Positions 47,703-59,494 of a DNA stretch of 64,000 nucleotides are shown piece after piece. The notes under the pieces were generated by a model. The model was not told the origin of the DNA and made no database searches. It saw only the letters and a program-made list of their open reading frames with translations. Origin of the DNA: Pseudomonas putida. GTDB taxonomy: Bacteria > Pseudomonadota > Gammaproteobacteria > Pseudomonadales > Pseudomonadaceae. Made by a program: the position numbers and the translations under genes. The stretch is taken from the NCBI GenBank assembly GCA_041879295.1, contig CP047152.1:873501-937500 (forward strand), in the 5' to 3' direction. The stretch's first letter is position 1, and every line of letters starts with the position of its first letter.

Positions 47703-48431
47703 TCAGCTCCGCTCCCGCACCCAGAACAGCGTAGCCCCGGCCACCGCCGCCGGCATCATCAGCACGTTCACCCCCGGAATCATCAGCGCCAGGTAGGTGA
47801 TGCCGCCAAAGCCCAGGCTCTGCCAGCGCTTCTGGCGCAGCCAGGCGAGCATGTCCTGCCAGCTCATCTTGTTGTTGTCCGCCGGGTAGTCGATGTACTG
47901 GATGGCCATCATCCACACGCCGAAGATCAGCCACAGCGGCGCAGCCACCACGTTGACCACCGGGATAAGCGACAGGACGAACAGGCCGATGGCGCGTGGC
48001 AGGAAGTAGCCCAGCTTGCGCATTTCGCGGCTGAGGGTGCGCGGTACCATGGCTGCCAGTTCGCCCCAGCTGAAGGCTGGGAAGGTGTCTTCGCCACGCA
48101 CTACCACCTCGACCTTTTCCGCCAGAAAGCCGTTGAACGGCGCGGCAATGATATTGGCCACCAAGGTGAAGGTGAAGAACACCATCAGCACCAGCAAGGC
48201 AACGAACAGCGGCCAGAGGATGTAGCTGAGGAAGCTCAGCCAGTCAGGCAGCGTGGGCATCAGGGCATCGAGCCACATGCCGAACTGGTGGCCGGCGAAG
48301 TAGATCAGGCCACCGAACAGCAACAGGTTGACCGCCAGTGGCAGCAGCACGAACAACCGTAGGTTGGGGCTCAGCACCAGTTTCAGGCCTTCGCGCAAGT
48401 ATTGGGGGCCAGAGAGGACAGGGGCTTGCAT
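47703..48431 (-). CDS. cysZ: Sulfate transporter CysZ
   Basis: CysZ is an inner-membrane, proton-linked sulfate permease feeding cysteine synthesis. The 242-residue protein has the typical N-terminal [20 protein letters not shown], four hydrophobic segments and [16 protein letters not shown], plus the C-terminal [21 protein letters not shown]. It is divergent from trxB and marks the return to core genes after the accessory island. Confidence 0.92.
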   Translation of the reverse strand: MQAPVLSGPQYLREGLKLVLSPNLRLFVLLPLAVNLLLFGGLIYFAGHQFGMWLDALMPTLPDWLSFLSYILWPLFVALLVLMVFFTFTLVANIIAAPFNGFLAEKVEVVVRGEDTFPAFSWGELAAMVPRTLSREMRKLGYFLPRAIGLFVLSLIPVVNVVAAPLWLIFGVWMMAIQYIDYPADNNKMSWQDMLAWLRQKRWQSLGFGGITYLALMIPGVNVLMMPAAVAGATLFWVRERS

Positions 48432-48561
48432 CTAGATACTCCGCAGAGAAGGAAAACGCGCTGACCTTACCGAGTTTGCCGCGCCGACGAAAGGCACGCA
48501 GTGGGCGGGAAACGGGATGTAACAAAAGCGCCCGGCGCGTGTTTATCGATGAAATCGCAGC

Positions 48562-48598
48562 ATAGGCGATGCCTATGAGGTGGATTGTCTAAGGATAT
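48562..48598 (+). promoter_or_regulatory. OxyR-like site upstream of trxB
   Basis: ATAG-N7-CTAT (48562-48576) is followed after exactly 7 bp by the weaker ATTG-N7-ATAT (48584-48598), matching the two-part OxyR consensus ATAG-N7-CTAT-N7-ATAG-N7-CTAT in spacing. P. putida trxB is reported as OxyR-controlled. The rest of the 330-bp cysZ-trxB gap shows a TAAGGA/TCCTTA palindrome (48590-48605) and no gene. Confidence 0.65.
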
Positions 48599-48665
48599 TT
48601 CCTTAATCTTTGCGACCTCGCTACAGTGCGCTCAACTTTTCGCTTTGCGGGCCTGCGCGTTTTAG

Positions 48666-49724
<1,059 letters not shown>

Positions 49725-49756
49725 TCTGAGAAAAAGGGGTGCAAAGCGCCCCCAAT

Positions 49757-49783
49757 AAAAAACCGGCCAAGCGCCGGTTTTTT
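49757..49783. terminator. Bidirectional rho-independent terminator
   Basis: AAAAAACCGGC and GCCGGTTTTTT form a stem with A and T runs on opposite sides, serving the convergent trxB and nadC genes. Confidence 0.9.
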
Positions 49784-49799
49784 ATTGTCTGCAATCAGC

Positions 49800-50663
<864 letters not shown>

Positions 50664-50890
50664 CTAGGTGCCCGCGATTATAGGGCAGGGGGCCTGTGTG
50701 TACAGCCGCCTTGGTGCTGACCTTTGGTCGGGCATTGTGAGTAATCGGAGCAGAGCAGGGTCATTAGCCAACCAGCGAAACGGCGCTGGCAGGCATACGA
50801 TTTTTTACCGATAATGGTGACCAGTATTTGGCGTCATAGCTTTGACGATTTTCAGCCCTTTCGGGCAAGACACCCTGCAAGGAGTCCAGG

Positions 50891-53050
50891 ATGCAAAAAG
50901 AAGGCAAGGTGGTGGCCTTGGCGGCAGCCATCGACCAAGGGGGGCGTACGCCTCTGCCTTGCCTTCCGGTCCTGTTGCTGCAGGTGCGCGACAAGGCCGC
51001 GTTGCAGTTGCGTCAGGGGCTGCAGGACTTGTTCGACAATGCCGATGACACGCTCTTCGAAATGGCCGACAAGGCCTTGGACCGCGGTGACCAAAACCTG
51101 TACTTCGAGGCCATGCGTGACCTGCGTCTGAAGCGCAAGAGCATCGAGCGTGGTTTTCTGGATACGTTCCATGATGCTTTCCTCCGAACCGGCCAGGTCG
51201 ACTTGCTGGCAAACCTGGCCCAGCCGGGCAACCCGCGCAGCAAGGCTCAAATGGAGCGGGCCGCCGCCATTGAGGGCATGGTGGCGCGGGTGCTGTCACG
51301 CGATGGCATTGCCCTGCAGCAACTGGGTTTGCGCCTGCAGGCATTGCTCGACCGGCCCCTGTACGAGCAGCACAACCCATTGGGGCCTGCCGCGCTGTGT
51401 CGTTACTTCCTCGATGCCGGGCGGAATCTGGGCGTTGGCCTGCGGGTCAAGCTGGTGCTGCTGAAGCTGTTCGAGCGTTATGTGTTGCGCGATGTCGATG
51501 TGATCTATGGCGAAGCCAACCAGTTGCTGGTCGCTGCCGGCATACTGCCCGAACTGCAACCGGCGCCGCGCCGGCGTGCCGAAGACCGGCGCATGCGTGC
51601 GCGCCCAGGGCCGGCGAACCTTGGCCAGGAGGTGGGGGCGGACGCCGCAGGGCAGGCGTTTTTCGACTCGTTGCAGGCACTACTGGCGCCGGTACGCGGG
51701 CAGTTCGCTCCGCGGTTGCACGCGGTGGCTACCGCCCAGCCGATCAGTACCGCCGACCTGCTCCGGCTCCTTTCGCATTTGCAGCGCTACGTGCCCTCCA
51801 CCCACGAGGCCGATGACTTCGAGCTCGGCCAGCAGCTTGAGCAACTGTTGTTGCGGGTGAGTGTGCGCAGCGGCACGCGTCGGCGCCTTGGAGTGGCTGA
51901 CGAAGACGTGATCAACCTGGTTGGCTTGCTGTTCGCATTCATCCACAACGACGACAACCTGCCCGCCAGCCTGCGGGCGCTGATTGCGCGCCTTCATATT
52001 CCCCTGCTCAAGGTGGCATTACTGGACAAGGGGCTGTTCAGCCGGGGTAGCCATCCGGCGCGCCGGCTGATCAACGAAATCGCCGGCGCCGCGATTGGCT
52101 GGGAGTGCGGCAGCGAAGGCCAGCGTGACAGCTTGCATTTGCGGGTAGAGCGTATCGTCCAACGCCTGCTCAATGATTTTGCTGACGATGCAAGCCTGTT
52201 CGCCGAGCTGCTCGACGACTTCCTGGCATTCAATCAGGACGAACGGCGACGCAACGAGTTGCTGGAACAACGCACTCGCGACGCCGAAGAAGGCCGTGCC
52301 CGGGCACTGCAGGCCCGGCAGCAGGTGCAGCATGTGCTCAACCAGCGCCTGCGTGGTCGGGTATTGCCGCAGGTGGTGGTGCAAATGCTGGTGCAGGCCT
52401 GGAGCCAGGTACTGCTGTTGGCTTGGCTGAAGCAGGGCGAGGCCTCACAGGCCTGGCGCGACGCATTGCAGACGATGGACATGCTGCTGGTCAGCATCAC
52501 GCCGCCGCATGAGCCGCAAACCTTGTTGCAGCAGGTGCCGGCCCTGCTCAAGGCGCTGCGCGATGGCCTGGCCAGCGTAGCCCTGGACGCGGTGGCGACC
52601 CGCGAGTTCTTCCTGCAACTGGAACAATTGCACCTGCGCGCCTGCGCAGGTAAAGAGGCGTTGCCGGCAGGTGAGGGCCAATCCTTGGGTGACGTGCTGG
52701 TGGCCGAAGAGATTGTGCTGGCGATTGCCGAAGAGCCCGCCTGCGTGCCCCTGCACGCTGCCGAGGGGCAGGCTGCAGCGCTGCGCCAGGCTCAACGCCT
52801 GCGCATCGGCACCTGGGTCGAGGCACTCGACGAGGATGAACCACTGCGCTGCAAGCTGGTCGCGCGCATCGACAGCAGCGATAGGCTGGTGTTCGCCAAC
52901 CGCACCGGCATGAAAGTGCGCGAGTGGAGCAGCGCCAGCCTGGCCCAGGCATTTCAGCGGCACGAAGTGCGCGTGCTGGATGACCGCCTGTTGTTCGAGC
53001 GGGCGCTGGAGGCGGTACTTGATAGCTTGCGGCAAGGGCAGGCGCAATAG
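50891..53050 (+). CDS. DUF1631 family protein
   Basis: The 719-residue cytoplasmic protein is rich in Leu, Gln and Arg and mostly helical, with DUF1631 features (MADKALDRGDQNLYFEAMRD, GVADEDVINLVGLLFAFI). Near the C-terminus a small beta region (RIGTWVEALDEDEPLRCKLV, DRLVFANRTGMKVREWS) looks PilZ-like, but the PilZ arginine signature is not clear. The orthologous P. aeruginosa gene also lies between nadC and ampD. Function unknown. AGGAG precedes the ATG by 6 nt. Confidence 0.8.
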   Translation: MQKEGKVVALAAAIDQGGRTPLPCLPVLLLQVRDKAALQLRQGLQDLFDNADDTLFEMADKALDRGDQNLYFEAMRDLRLKRKSIERGFLDTFHDAFLRTGQVDLLANLAQPGNPRSKAQMERAAAIEGMVARVLSRDGIALQQLGLRLQALLDRPLYEQHNPLGPAALCRYFLDAGRNLGVGLRVKLVLLKLFERYVLRDVDVIYGEANQLLVAAGILPELQPAPRRRAEDRRMRARPGPANLGQEVGADAAGQAFFDSLQALLAPVRGQFAPRLHAVATAQPISTADLLRLLSHLQRYVPSTHEADDFELGQQLEQLLLRVSVRSGTRRRLGVADEDVINLVGLLFAFIHNDDNLPASLRALIARLHIPLLKVALLDKGLFSRGSHPARRLINEIAGAAIGWECGSEGQRDSLHLRVERIVQRLLNDFADDASLFAELLDDFLAFNQDERRRNELLEQRTRDAEEGRARALQARQQVQHVLNQRLRGRVLPQVVVQMLVQAWSQVLLLAWLKQGEASQAWRDALQTMDMLLVSITPPHEPQTLLQQVPALLKALRDGLASVALDAVATREFFLQLEQLHLRACAGKEALPAGEGQSLGDVLVAEEIVLAIAEEPACVPLHAAEGQAAALRQAQRLRIGTWVEALDEDEPLRCKLVARIDSSDRLVFANRTGMKVREWSSASLAQAFQRHEVRVLDDRLLFERALEAVLDSLRQGQAQ

Positions 53051-53138
53051 GCAGACGCATTACAATCATTCACATGCACACGGCGTTGACGGCAGGGCAT
53101 ACTGTGGGCATGTTCACGGCGTTTTTCAGGATCTGCCC

Positions 53139-53711
53139 ATGCAATTGGACCGTGCCACTGGCTGGTTCCACGGAATCGGAATCACCCACTGCCCCTCGCC
53201 GAACTTCAATACGCGCCCCGAAGGCGAATCGATTTCCCTGCTGGTGATCCACAACATCAGCCTGCCCCCGGCCTGTTTCGGCACGGGCAAGGTGCAGCAA
53301 TTCTTCCAGAACCGCCTGGCCCCTGATGAACACCCGTATTTTGCCAGCATCAACCACCTGACCGTGTCGGCGCACCTGTTCGTCGAGCGTGACGGCGCGG
53401 TGACTCAGTTCGTGTCGTTGCATGACCGTGCTTGGCATGCGGGTGTGTCGAGCTTTGACGGGCGCGAAGGCTGTAACGACTTTTCCATCGGCATCGAACT
53501 GGAAGGCACCGACGACCTGCCCTATACCGATGCCCAGTATGCGGTGCTGGAACAACTCACCCGGCACATCCGCGATGCCTGGCCGGCCATCGACCTGAAC
53601 CGCATTCAGGGCCACAGCGACATTGCCCCGCAGCGCAAGACTGACCCCGGCCCGGCCTTCGACTGGCCGCGCTACCGCCAGGCGCTGCAGCACAACGAGG
53701 ACAAGGCATGA
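53139..53711 (+). CDS. ampD: 1,6-anhydro-N-acetylmuramyl-L-alanine amidase
   Basis: AmpD cleaves the peptide from anhydromuropeptides in the cytoplasm during cell-wall recycling and so keeps ampC beta-lactamase repressed. The 190-residue protein has zinc ligands in LVIHNISLPP and IQGHSDIAPQRKTDPGPAF, and the family segment CNDFSIGIELEG. I start at ATG 53139 behind AGGA. It overlaps ampE by 4 bp (ATGA). Confidence 0.95.
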   Translation: MQLDRATGWFHGIGITHCPSPNFNTRPEGESISLLVIHNISLPPACFGTGKVQQFFQNRLAPDEHPYFASINHLTVSAHLFVERDGAVTQFVSLHDRAWHAGVSSFDGREGCNDFSIGIELEGTDDLPYTDAQYAVLEQLTRHIRDAWPAIDLNRIQGHSDIAPQRKTDPGPAFDWPRYRQALQHNEDKA

Positions 53712-54538
53712 GTTTTCTGGTGTTGTTGCTGGCGCTGTGGGTCGAGAAGTTTTCAGCCCTGCGCCATCGGGTGCAGCGCGACGGGTTCTTTCTTGGCGAA
53801 CTGGTGCGTCTGGAACGCAACGGCAAGGTGCACCCATGGTGGACGTTGGCCATCCTGGTGTTGGCACCAGTAGCGCTGCTGGTGTTGCTGCTGCATGTGC
53901 TGGAGCCGGTGGCCTATGGTTTGCTGGCGTTGCCGGTGCACCTGCTGGTGCTGATCTACAGCCTGGGTCGCGGCGATGCGAAGGCATCGCTGGGGGCGTT
54001 TCGTGATGCCTGGCGGCGGGGGGACGATCAGGCGGCGCTGCACGTGGCCGAGCGCGACCTTGGCCTGGTGGCCGATGAACCGCACAGCCTGCTGGTGCGG
54101 GTGCAGGGTAATTTGCTGTGGCAGGTGTACCAGGGCTTTTTTGCGGTGATCTTCTGGTATTTCGTGTTGGGCCCTGGCGCTGCGCTGGCTTATCGACTGT
54201 TGGCGCTGTGTGGTGAACACAGCAAGCAGCCGGCGCTGAAGGTACGTGCCGAGCAGTTGCGGCACATCATGGACTGGTTGCCGGTGCGGGCGCTGGCGTT
54301 GAGCTTTGCCTTGGTGGGCAACTTCCTTGCGGTTACAAGGGTGATGCTGCACGAGGTGCTCAATTGGCACATCAGTGCCGGGCACCTGGTGGCTCGGGTC
54401 GGGCGCATTGCCGATGACATTCCCGAGGAAGAAGACAGTCAGCGCGGGTTGGGGCGGCTGGACAGCCTGTGGGAACTGCTGCTGCGCTGCGCAGTGCTGT
54501 GGTATGCAGGTTTTGCGCTGTGGACCGTGCTGGTCTGA
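53708..54538 (+). CDS. ampE: Regulatory signalling membrane protein AmpE
   Basis: AmpE is an inner-membrane protein paired with AmpD in beta-lactamase regulation. The 276-residue protein has about four hydrophobic segments (VLAPVALLVLLLHVLEPVAY, VYQGFFAVIFWYFVLGPGAA) and the conserved LRHIMDWLPVRALALSFALV. Coupling with ampD by the 4-bp overlap confirms the call. Confidence 0.93.
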   Translation: MSFLVLLLALWVEKFSALRHRVQRDGFFLGELVRLERNGKVHPWWTLAILVLAPVALLVLLLHVLEPVAYGLLALPVHLLVLIYSLGRGDAKASLGAFRDAWRRGDDQAALHVAERDLGLVADEPHSLLVRVQGNLLWQVYQGFFAVIFWYFVLGPGAALAYRLLALCGEHSKQPALKVRAEQLRHIMDWLPVRALALSFALVGNFLAVTRVMLHEVLNWHISAGHLVARVGRIADDIPEEEDSQRGLGRLDSLWELLLRCAVLWYAGFALWTVLV

Positions 54539-54582
54539 TTGCGGGCCAATCGCATCCCACGGGAATCCCGTTCACCTGGGTT

Positions 54583-55359
54583 TCACCAGCCAAACAACGC
54601 GCAAGCATTGCGGGTGCTGGCCTGTGCCAGCACCTCGACATCCAGTCCCATCACTTGCGCCAGCGCCGCAGCAATGTCTGGCAGATGCTCCGGGCTGTTG
54701 CGTACCCCCGGGTACATCACCGGTGCCATGTCCGGTGCATCAGTCTCCAGCACCACGCTGTCCAATGGCAGCCGCGCCAGGGTCTTGCGCAGCCGCAGTG
54801 CCTGCGGCCAGGTAGCCGCACCGCCCAACCCCAGCATGAACCCCAGCTTGATGTACTCGCGGGCCTCTTCGTAGCTGCCGGCAAACGCATGAATCACCCC
54901 CGCCCGCGCGGGCTTGTAGCGCTTGAGCGTGGCAATCACTTGGGCATGGCTGCGGCGCACGTGCAGCAGGGCCGGTAGTTCGAAGTCGCAAGCCATCTGC
55001 AGTTGCGCTTCGAACAGCGCCTGCTGGCGAGTCTTGTCCAGGTCTGTAAGGTAGTAGTCCAGGCCAAACTCACCCACGGCACATAGTCGCGGGTTGTCGC
55101 GCAGGCGCTCCAGCCACTCGCGCAGTTGCAGTAGGTGCTCAGGTCGATGCTGGTCGAGGTAGACCGGGTGCAGGCCAAGTGCGGCGAACAGGCGCGGCTC
55201 GGCGCAGGCCAGTTCCCACACCCGTTGGAAATTCGCCTGGTACACCCCCAACACCACCATCCGCTCCAGCCCACGCGCCGCCGCGTTGGCAAGCAGGCGC
55301 GGGCGGTCGGCGTCGAAGTCGGGGAAATCCAGGTGGGTGTGGGTGTCGATCAGGCGCAT
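54583..55359 (-). CDS. TatD-family metal-dependent hydrolase
   Basis: The 258-residue protein shows the TatD metal motif HTHLDFPDF at residues 6-14, the Glu of VGEFGLDYY, the His of LLHVRRSHAQ, IHAFAGSYEEA and the final metal Asp in LETDAPDMAP. These are DNase/RNase-like hydrolases, and the precise substrate is unknown. It follows fruR by 2 bp on the same strand, so they share a transcript. Confidence 0.9.
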   Translation of the reverse strand: MRLIDTHTHLDFPDFDADRPRLLANAAARGLERMVVLGVYQANFQRVWELACAEPRLFAALGLHPVYLDQHRPEHLLQLREWLERLRDNPRLCAVGEFGLDYYLTDLDKTRQQALFEAQLQMACDFELPALLHVRRSHAQVIATLKRYKPARAGVIHAFAGSYEEAREYIKLGFMLGLGGAATWPQALRLRKTLARLPLDSVVLETDAPDMAPVMYPGVRNSPEHLPDIAAALAQVMGLDVEVLAQASTRNACALFGW

Positions 55360-55361
55360 GT

Positions 55362-56357
55362 TCAGGTCGCTGAGATGCGTTGCTTGAAGGTGCGGCCAAC
55401 AGCATGCACGCCGGGTTCATAGCGTTTTTCCTCGATGGCGGCCAGTGCCAGTTCAAGCGCAGTGGCGGCAATCTGGCCATGCTGCTGGGCCATGGCATTG
55501 ACCGGCAGCGGCAGGAAGTCGAGCAACTGGTTGTCGCCAAAGGTACCCAGCTGCAGTTGGCGCGAGTCGACCGGGCGCGCCTGGAGGGTGTCGAACACGC
55601 CCTGCAACAGTACGTACGAAGTGGTCACCAGAGCATCAGGCAGGCCACCCAGGTCGTCGATCAGTTGCTGCATCAGGCGCTGGCCGCACTCGCGGCTGAA
55701 CGCTTCGCCCTGATAGCGGCGCACTTCGCCGGTATAGCCTTGCAGGGCTTCGTCGAATCCGCCGGCACGCGCCTGGCTAACCGACAGCTCGGGGCGCGCG
55801 CCTATCAGGGCTATGCTACGTGGTGCCGCGCTGAGCAGGCTGGCGGCCAGCTGGCGGCTGGCATCGCGGTCGTCGCTGATCACCGAGCAGAAGTGTGCGG
55901 GGTCCAGACGGCGGTCGATGGCTATCACCGGCAGGCCTTTGTCCTGCAGCTCGCGGTAGCTGTCATCTTCTGGCGGCAGGCAACTGGCAACGAACAGCGC
56001 ATCGCAGCGGCGCGCACGGAACAGCTGCTGCAGTTGGCGCTCGCTGTCTGGCTGGTCGTCGCTGCTGGCGATCAGAAGCTGGTAGCCGCGGGCGCGGGCG
56101 CCTTGCTCCAGTTGCTTGGCAATGCGGGCGTAGCTGGGGTTCTCCAGATCCGGGAGAATGAAGCCCAGGGTGCGGGTATGCCGGCTGCGCAGCCCAGCTG
56201 CCTGCGGGTTGGGGGTGAAGCCGTGGGCTTCGACCACCGCGCGTACCCGCTCGACAGTACTGTTACTGATGCGCTGCTGTTCAGCCTTGCCATTGATGAC
56301 GTAGCTGGCAGTGGTCACGGACACACCGGCCAGACGGGCGATATCGCTGAGTTTCAC
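55362..56357 (-). CDS. fruR: Fructose operon repressor Cra/FruR (LacI family)
   Basis: The 331-residue LacI-family regulator begins with GTG 56357 (MKLSDIARLAGVSVTTASYVINGKAEQQRIS), the helix-turn-helix. AAGGA precedes it by about 8 nt. A periplasmic-binding-like sensor domain follows (LGFILPDLENPSYARIAKQL). In P. putida Cra binds fructose-1-phosphate and represses fruBKA through the operator found at 56515. The divergent fruBKA operon and the TatD gene downstream complete the context. Confidence 0.95.
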   Translation of the reverse strand: MKLSDIARLAGVSVTTASYVINGKAEQQRISNSTVERVRAVVEAHGFTPNPQAAGLRSRHTRTLGFILPDLENPSYARIAKQLEQGARARGYQLLIASSDDQPDSERQLQQLFRARRCDALFVASCLPPEDDSYRELQDKGLPVIAIDRRLDPAHFCSVISDDRDASRQLAASLLSAAPRSIALIGARPELSVSQARAGGFDEALQGYTGEVRRYQGEAFSRECGQRLMQQLIDDLGGLPDALVTTSYVLLQGVFDTLQARPVDSRQLQLGTFGDNQLLDFLPLPVNAMAQQHGQIAATALELALAAIEEKRYEPGVHAVGRTFKQRISAT

Positions 56358-56514
56358 CGAATTTTCCTTGTTATTACCGGGGCTGGCTGTGAGGCCGGAC
56401 CGGGTAGTTTGACCCGGTACAGGCATCACGCGCAGACGACCATTGTCGCAATTGTCCGACAGGATGGGGCTTTTTACTGGGCAGATTATCGAGTAACGTG
56501 GCCGCCTGGTCAGA

Positions 56515-56526
56515 TTAAACGTTTCA
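56515..56526. promoter_or_regulatory. Cra/FruR operator
   Basis: The 12-bp TTAAACGTTTCA is identical to the operator reported for P. putida Cra in the fruR-fruB intergenic region, 116 bp before fruB. Confidence 0.9.
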
Positions 56527-56641
56527 GCTGCCGATTTTTCTGCCTCGGCTGCCACCCGTGCAAGGCTGCTGAACTGGCCCTTTATGTGAATTTCACAACA
56601 ATACTCCAGTACCCGAACGGGAACTGCAAAAGGAGAAGGTC

Positions 56642-59494
56642 ATGCTCGAGCTCGCCAATGAGCAGATAGCCATGGGCCAGAAGGCCGCCGACAAGGACGA
56701 GGCATTGCGCCTTCTGGCGGATCGGCTGGTTGCGGACGGCCTGGTCGCCGAGGGTTACCTGCAAGGGCTGCAGGCCCGGGAGGCACAAGGCTCCACGTTC
56801 CTTGGCCAGGGCATCGCCATTCCCCATGGTACGCCGCAAACACGCGATCTGGTGTATGCCACCGGCGTGCGGCTGCTGCAGTTTCCCGAGGGGGTAGACT
56901 GGGGTGACGGGCAAATGGTCTACCTGGCCATTGGTATTGCCGCCCGCTCCGACGAACACCTGCGCCTGCTGCAGCTGTTGACCCGTGCGCTGGGCGAGAC
57001 CGACCTGGCCGAAGCCTTGCGCCGGGCCAGCTCAGCCGAAGTGCTGCTCAAGCTGCTGCAGGGCGCGCCACAAGCGTTGGCGCTGGATGCGCAGCTGGTG
57101 GGGCTGAACTTGCCGGCTGAAGACTTCGACGAACTGGCCTGGCGCGGTGCCCGCCTGTTGCAACGTGCCGACTGTGTCGACAGTGGCTTTGCCGCCGTGC
57201 TCCAGCAGGCCGAACCGCTGCCGCTGGGCGAGGGCCTGTGGTGGCTGCACAGCGAGCGCCAGGTTCGTCAGCCGGGCCTCGCCTTCATCACCCCGCAGCA
57301 GCCGCTGCGTTACCGCGACCAGCCGCTCAACGGTCTGTTCTGCCTGGCCAGCCTTGGCGCCGCTCACGAGGCCCTGCTTGAGCGTCTTTGCGAAGTGCTG
57401 ATCGAAGGCCGCGGGCAGATGCTCTACCAGGCCACCAACAGCCGTGCGGTACTGGAAGTACTGGGCGGCGAGGCGCCGGCGGACTGGCCCAGCGCACGTG
57501 TCGTGCTGGCCAATCCACATGGCTTGCATGCCCGACCGGCCAAGGTGCTTGCACAACTGGCCAAAGGCTTTGAAGGGGAAATTCGTGTGCGCCTGGTCGA
57601 TAGCGCGCAGCCAGCGGTATCGGTGAAGAGCCTCAGCAAGCTGCTCAGCCTCGGCGCCCGCCGTGGTCAGGCACTGGAACTGGTCGCCGAGCCGAGTATC
57701 GCTGCCGATGCCTTGCCGGTGTTGCTGGCCGCTATCGAACAAGGCCTGGGTGAGGAGGTGGAACCGCTCCCGCAGAGCGTCACGCCCATTGCCGATGACC
57801 TACCCGAAGTGCTGCAAGCGCCTGCGGCCGGCAGTCGTATCCAGGGTGTGGGTGCCGCCCCCGGCATTGCCAGCGGCCCGGCGCATGTCTGTGTCGAGCG
57901 TGAGTTCGACTACCCCTTGCGGGGTGAATCGTGCGCCCAGGAGCGGCAGAAGCTGCGCGAAGCGTTGGCCATCGTCAATGGCGAACTGCAGGCTTTGGTC
58001 CTGCGCAGCGACAAGGCCATTGGCGAAATTTTCGTCACCCACCAGGAAATGCTTGCCGACCCGGCCCTGACCGACGATGTCGAGCAGCGCCTGGCCCAGG
58101 GCGAAAGCGCCGCGGCCGCGTGGATGGCCGTGATCGACGCCGCGGCCCGTCAGCAAGAGGCATTGCACGATGCGCTGCTTGCCGAGCGCGCTGCCGACCT
58201 GCGCGATATCGGCCGCCGCGTGCTGGCGCAGTTGTGTGGTGTGCAGGCGCAGGCTGAACCCGAGCAACCCTATGTGCTGGTGATGACCGAAGTCGGTCCA
58301 TCCGATGTCGCCCGCCTGGACCCCACCCGGGTTGCCGGTATTGTCACCGCCCAGGGCGGCGCCACGGCCCACAGTGCCATCGTTGCCCGGGCTTTGGGCA
58401 TACCGGCAGTGGTCGGCGCCGGTGCGTCGATACTGCTGTTGGACAGTGGCACGCCGCTGCTGCTCGATGGCCAGCGTGGTGTGGTTAGCGTCGCACCGCC
58501 TGCGGATGAACTGCAGCAGGCGCTGGCCGAGCGTGACCTGCGCGAGAAACGCCTGCAGGCCGCCTGGGCCAACCGCTTCGAGCCGGCCATCACCCAGGAT
58601 GGGCATGCCGTCGAGGTGTTTGCCAACATCGGTGACAGCAACGGTATAGCCAAGGTGGTGGAGCAGGGCGCCGAAGGTGTGGGCCTGCTGCGCACCGAAC
58701 TGATTTTCATGGCCCACCCTCAAGCGCCGGATGTGGCTACCCAGGAAGCCGAGTACCGCCGCGTGCTCGATGGCCTCGATGGGCGCCCGCTGGTGGTGCG
58801 TACCCTGGATGTCGGCGGCGACAAACCGCTGCCTTACTGGCCGATCGCTGCCGAGGAAAATCCCTTCCTCGGCGTGCGCGGCGTGCGTTTGACCCTGCAG
58901 CGCCCGCAAGTGATGGAAGACCAGTTGCGCGCATTGCTGCGGGCCGCCGACCAGCGCCCGTTGCGTATCATGTTCCCGATGGTTGGCCAGGTGCACGAGT
59001 GGCGTGAGGCTCGGGCCATGGTGGAACGCCTGCGCGCAGAAATCCCGGTAGCCGACCTGCAACTGGGCATTATGGTCGAGGTGCCTTCAGCGGCCCTGCT
59101 GGCAGCGCAATTGGCGCGCGAAGTGGACTTCTTCAGCATCGGCACCAACGACCTGACTCAATACACCTTGGCTATCGACCGTGGCCACCCCAGCCTCTCG
59201 GCACAGGCCGATGGCCTGCACCCGGCGGTATTGAGCCTGATCGACATGACCGTGCGCGCCGCCCATGCCCACGGCAAGTGGGTGGGCGTGTGTGGCGAGC
59301 TGGCGGCCGACCCGCAAGCGGTGGCCGTGCTGCTGGGGCTGGACGTGGACGAACTCAGCGTCTCCGCGCGCAGCATCGCCGAAGTCAAGGCACTGGTTCG
59401 CCAGGCCGATCATCAGACAGCCCGCGCCTTGGCGCGCGAGGCCCTGCAACAGGACAGCGCCGCAGCAGTTCGCGCGCTGGTGGAGCGTTACTGA
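56642..59494 (+). CDS. fruB: Fructose PTS EIIA-HPr-EI fusion (FruB)
   Basis: FruB carries phosphate from PEP to the fructose transporter. In order: an EIIA-Fru domain (residues 1-145, active His in GIAIPHGTPQT), an HPr domain (about 285-370, NPHGLHARPAKVLAQLAKGF with the phosphoryl His) and Enzyme I (about 395-945). The last carries the active His in GGATAHSAIVARALGIPAVV and TEVGPSD, LRTELIFM and SIGTNDLTQYTLA. The 950 residues match Pseudomonas FruB. AAGGAG lies before the ATG. fruK starts at the next base after its stop. Confidence 0.96.
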   Translation: MLELANEQIAMGQKAADKDEALRLLADRLVADGLVAEGYLQGLQAREAQGSTFLGQGIAIPHGTPQTRDLVYATGVRLLQFPEGVDWGDGQMVYLAIGIAARSDEHLRLLQLLTRALGETDLAEALRRASSAEVLLKLLQGAPQALALDAQLVGLNLPAEDFDELAWRGARLLQRADCVDSGFAAVLQQAEPLPLGEGLWWLHSERQVRQPGLAFITPQQPLRYRDQPLNGLFCLASLGAAHEALLERLCEVLIEGRGQMLYQATNSRAVLEVLGGEAPADWPSARVVLANPHGLHARPAKVLAQLAKGFEGEIRVRLVDSAQPAVSVKSLSKLLSLGARRGQALELVAEPSIAADALPVLLAAIEQGLGEEVEPLPQSVTPIADDLPEVLQAPAAGSRIQGVGAAPGIASGPAHVCVEREFDYPLRGESCAQERQKLREALAIVNGELQALVLRSDKAIGEIFVTHQEMLADPALTDDVEQRLAQGESAAAAWMAVIDAAARQQEALHDALLAERAADLRDIGRRVLAQLCGVQAQAEPEQPYVLVMTEVGPSDVARLDPTRVAGIVTAQGGATAHSAIVARALGIPAVVGAGASILLLDSGTPLLLDGQRGVVSVAPPADELQQALAERDLREKRLQAAWANRFEPAITQDGHAVEVFANIGDSNGIAKVVEQGAEGVGLLRTELIFMAHPQAPDVATQEAEYRRVLDGLDGRPLVVRTLDVGGDKPLPYWPIAAEENPFLGVRGVRLTLQRPQVMEDQLRALLRAADQRPLRIMFPMVGQVHEWREARAMVERLRAEIPVADLQLGIMVEVPSAALLAAQLAREVDFFSIGTNDLTQYTLAIDRGHPSLSAQADGLHPAVLSLIDMTVRAAHAHGKWVGVCGELAADPQAVAVLLGLDVDELSVSARSIAEVKALVRQADHQTARALAREALQQDSAAAVRALVERY

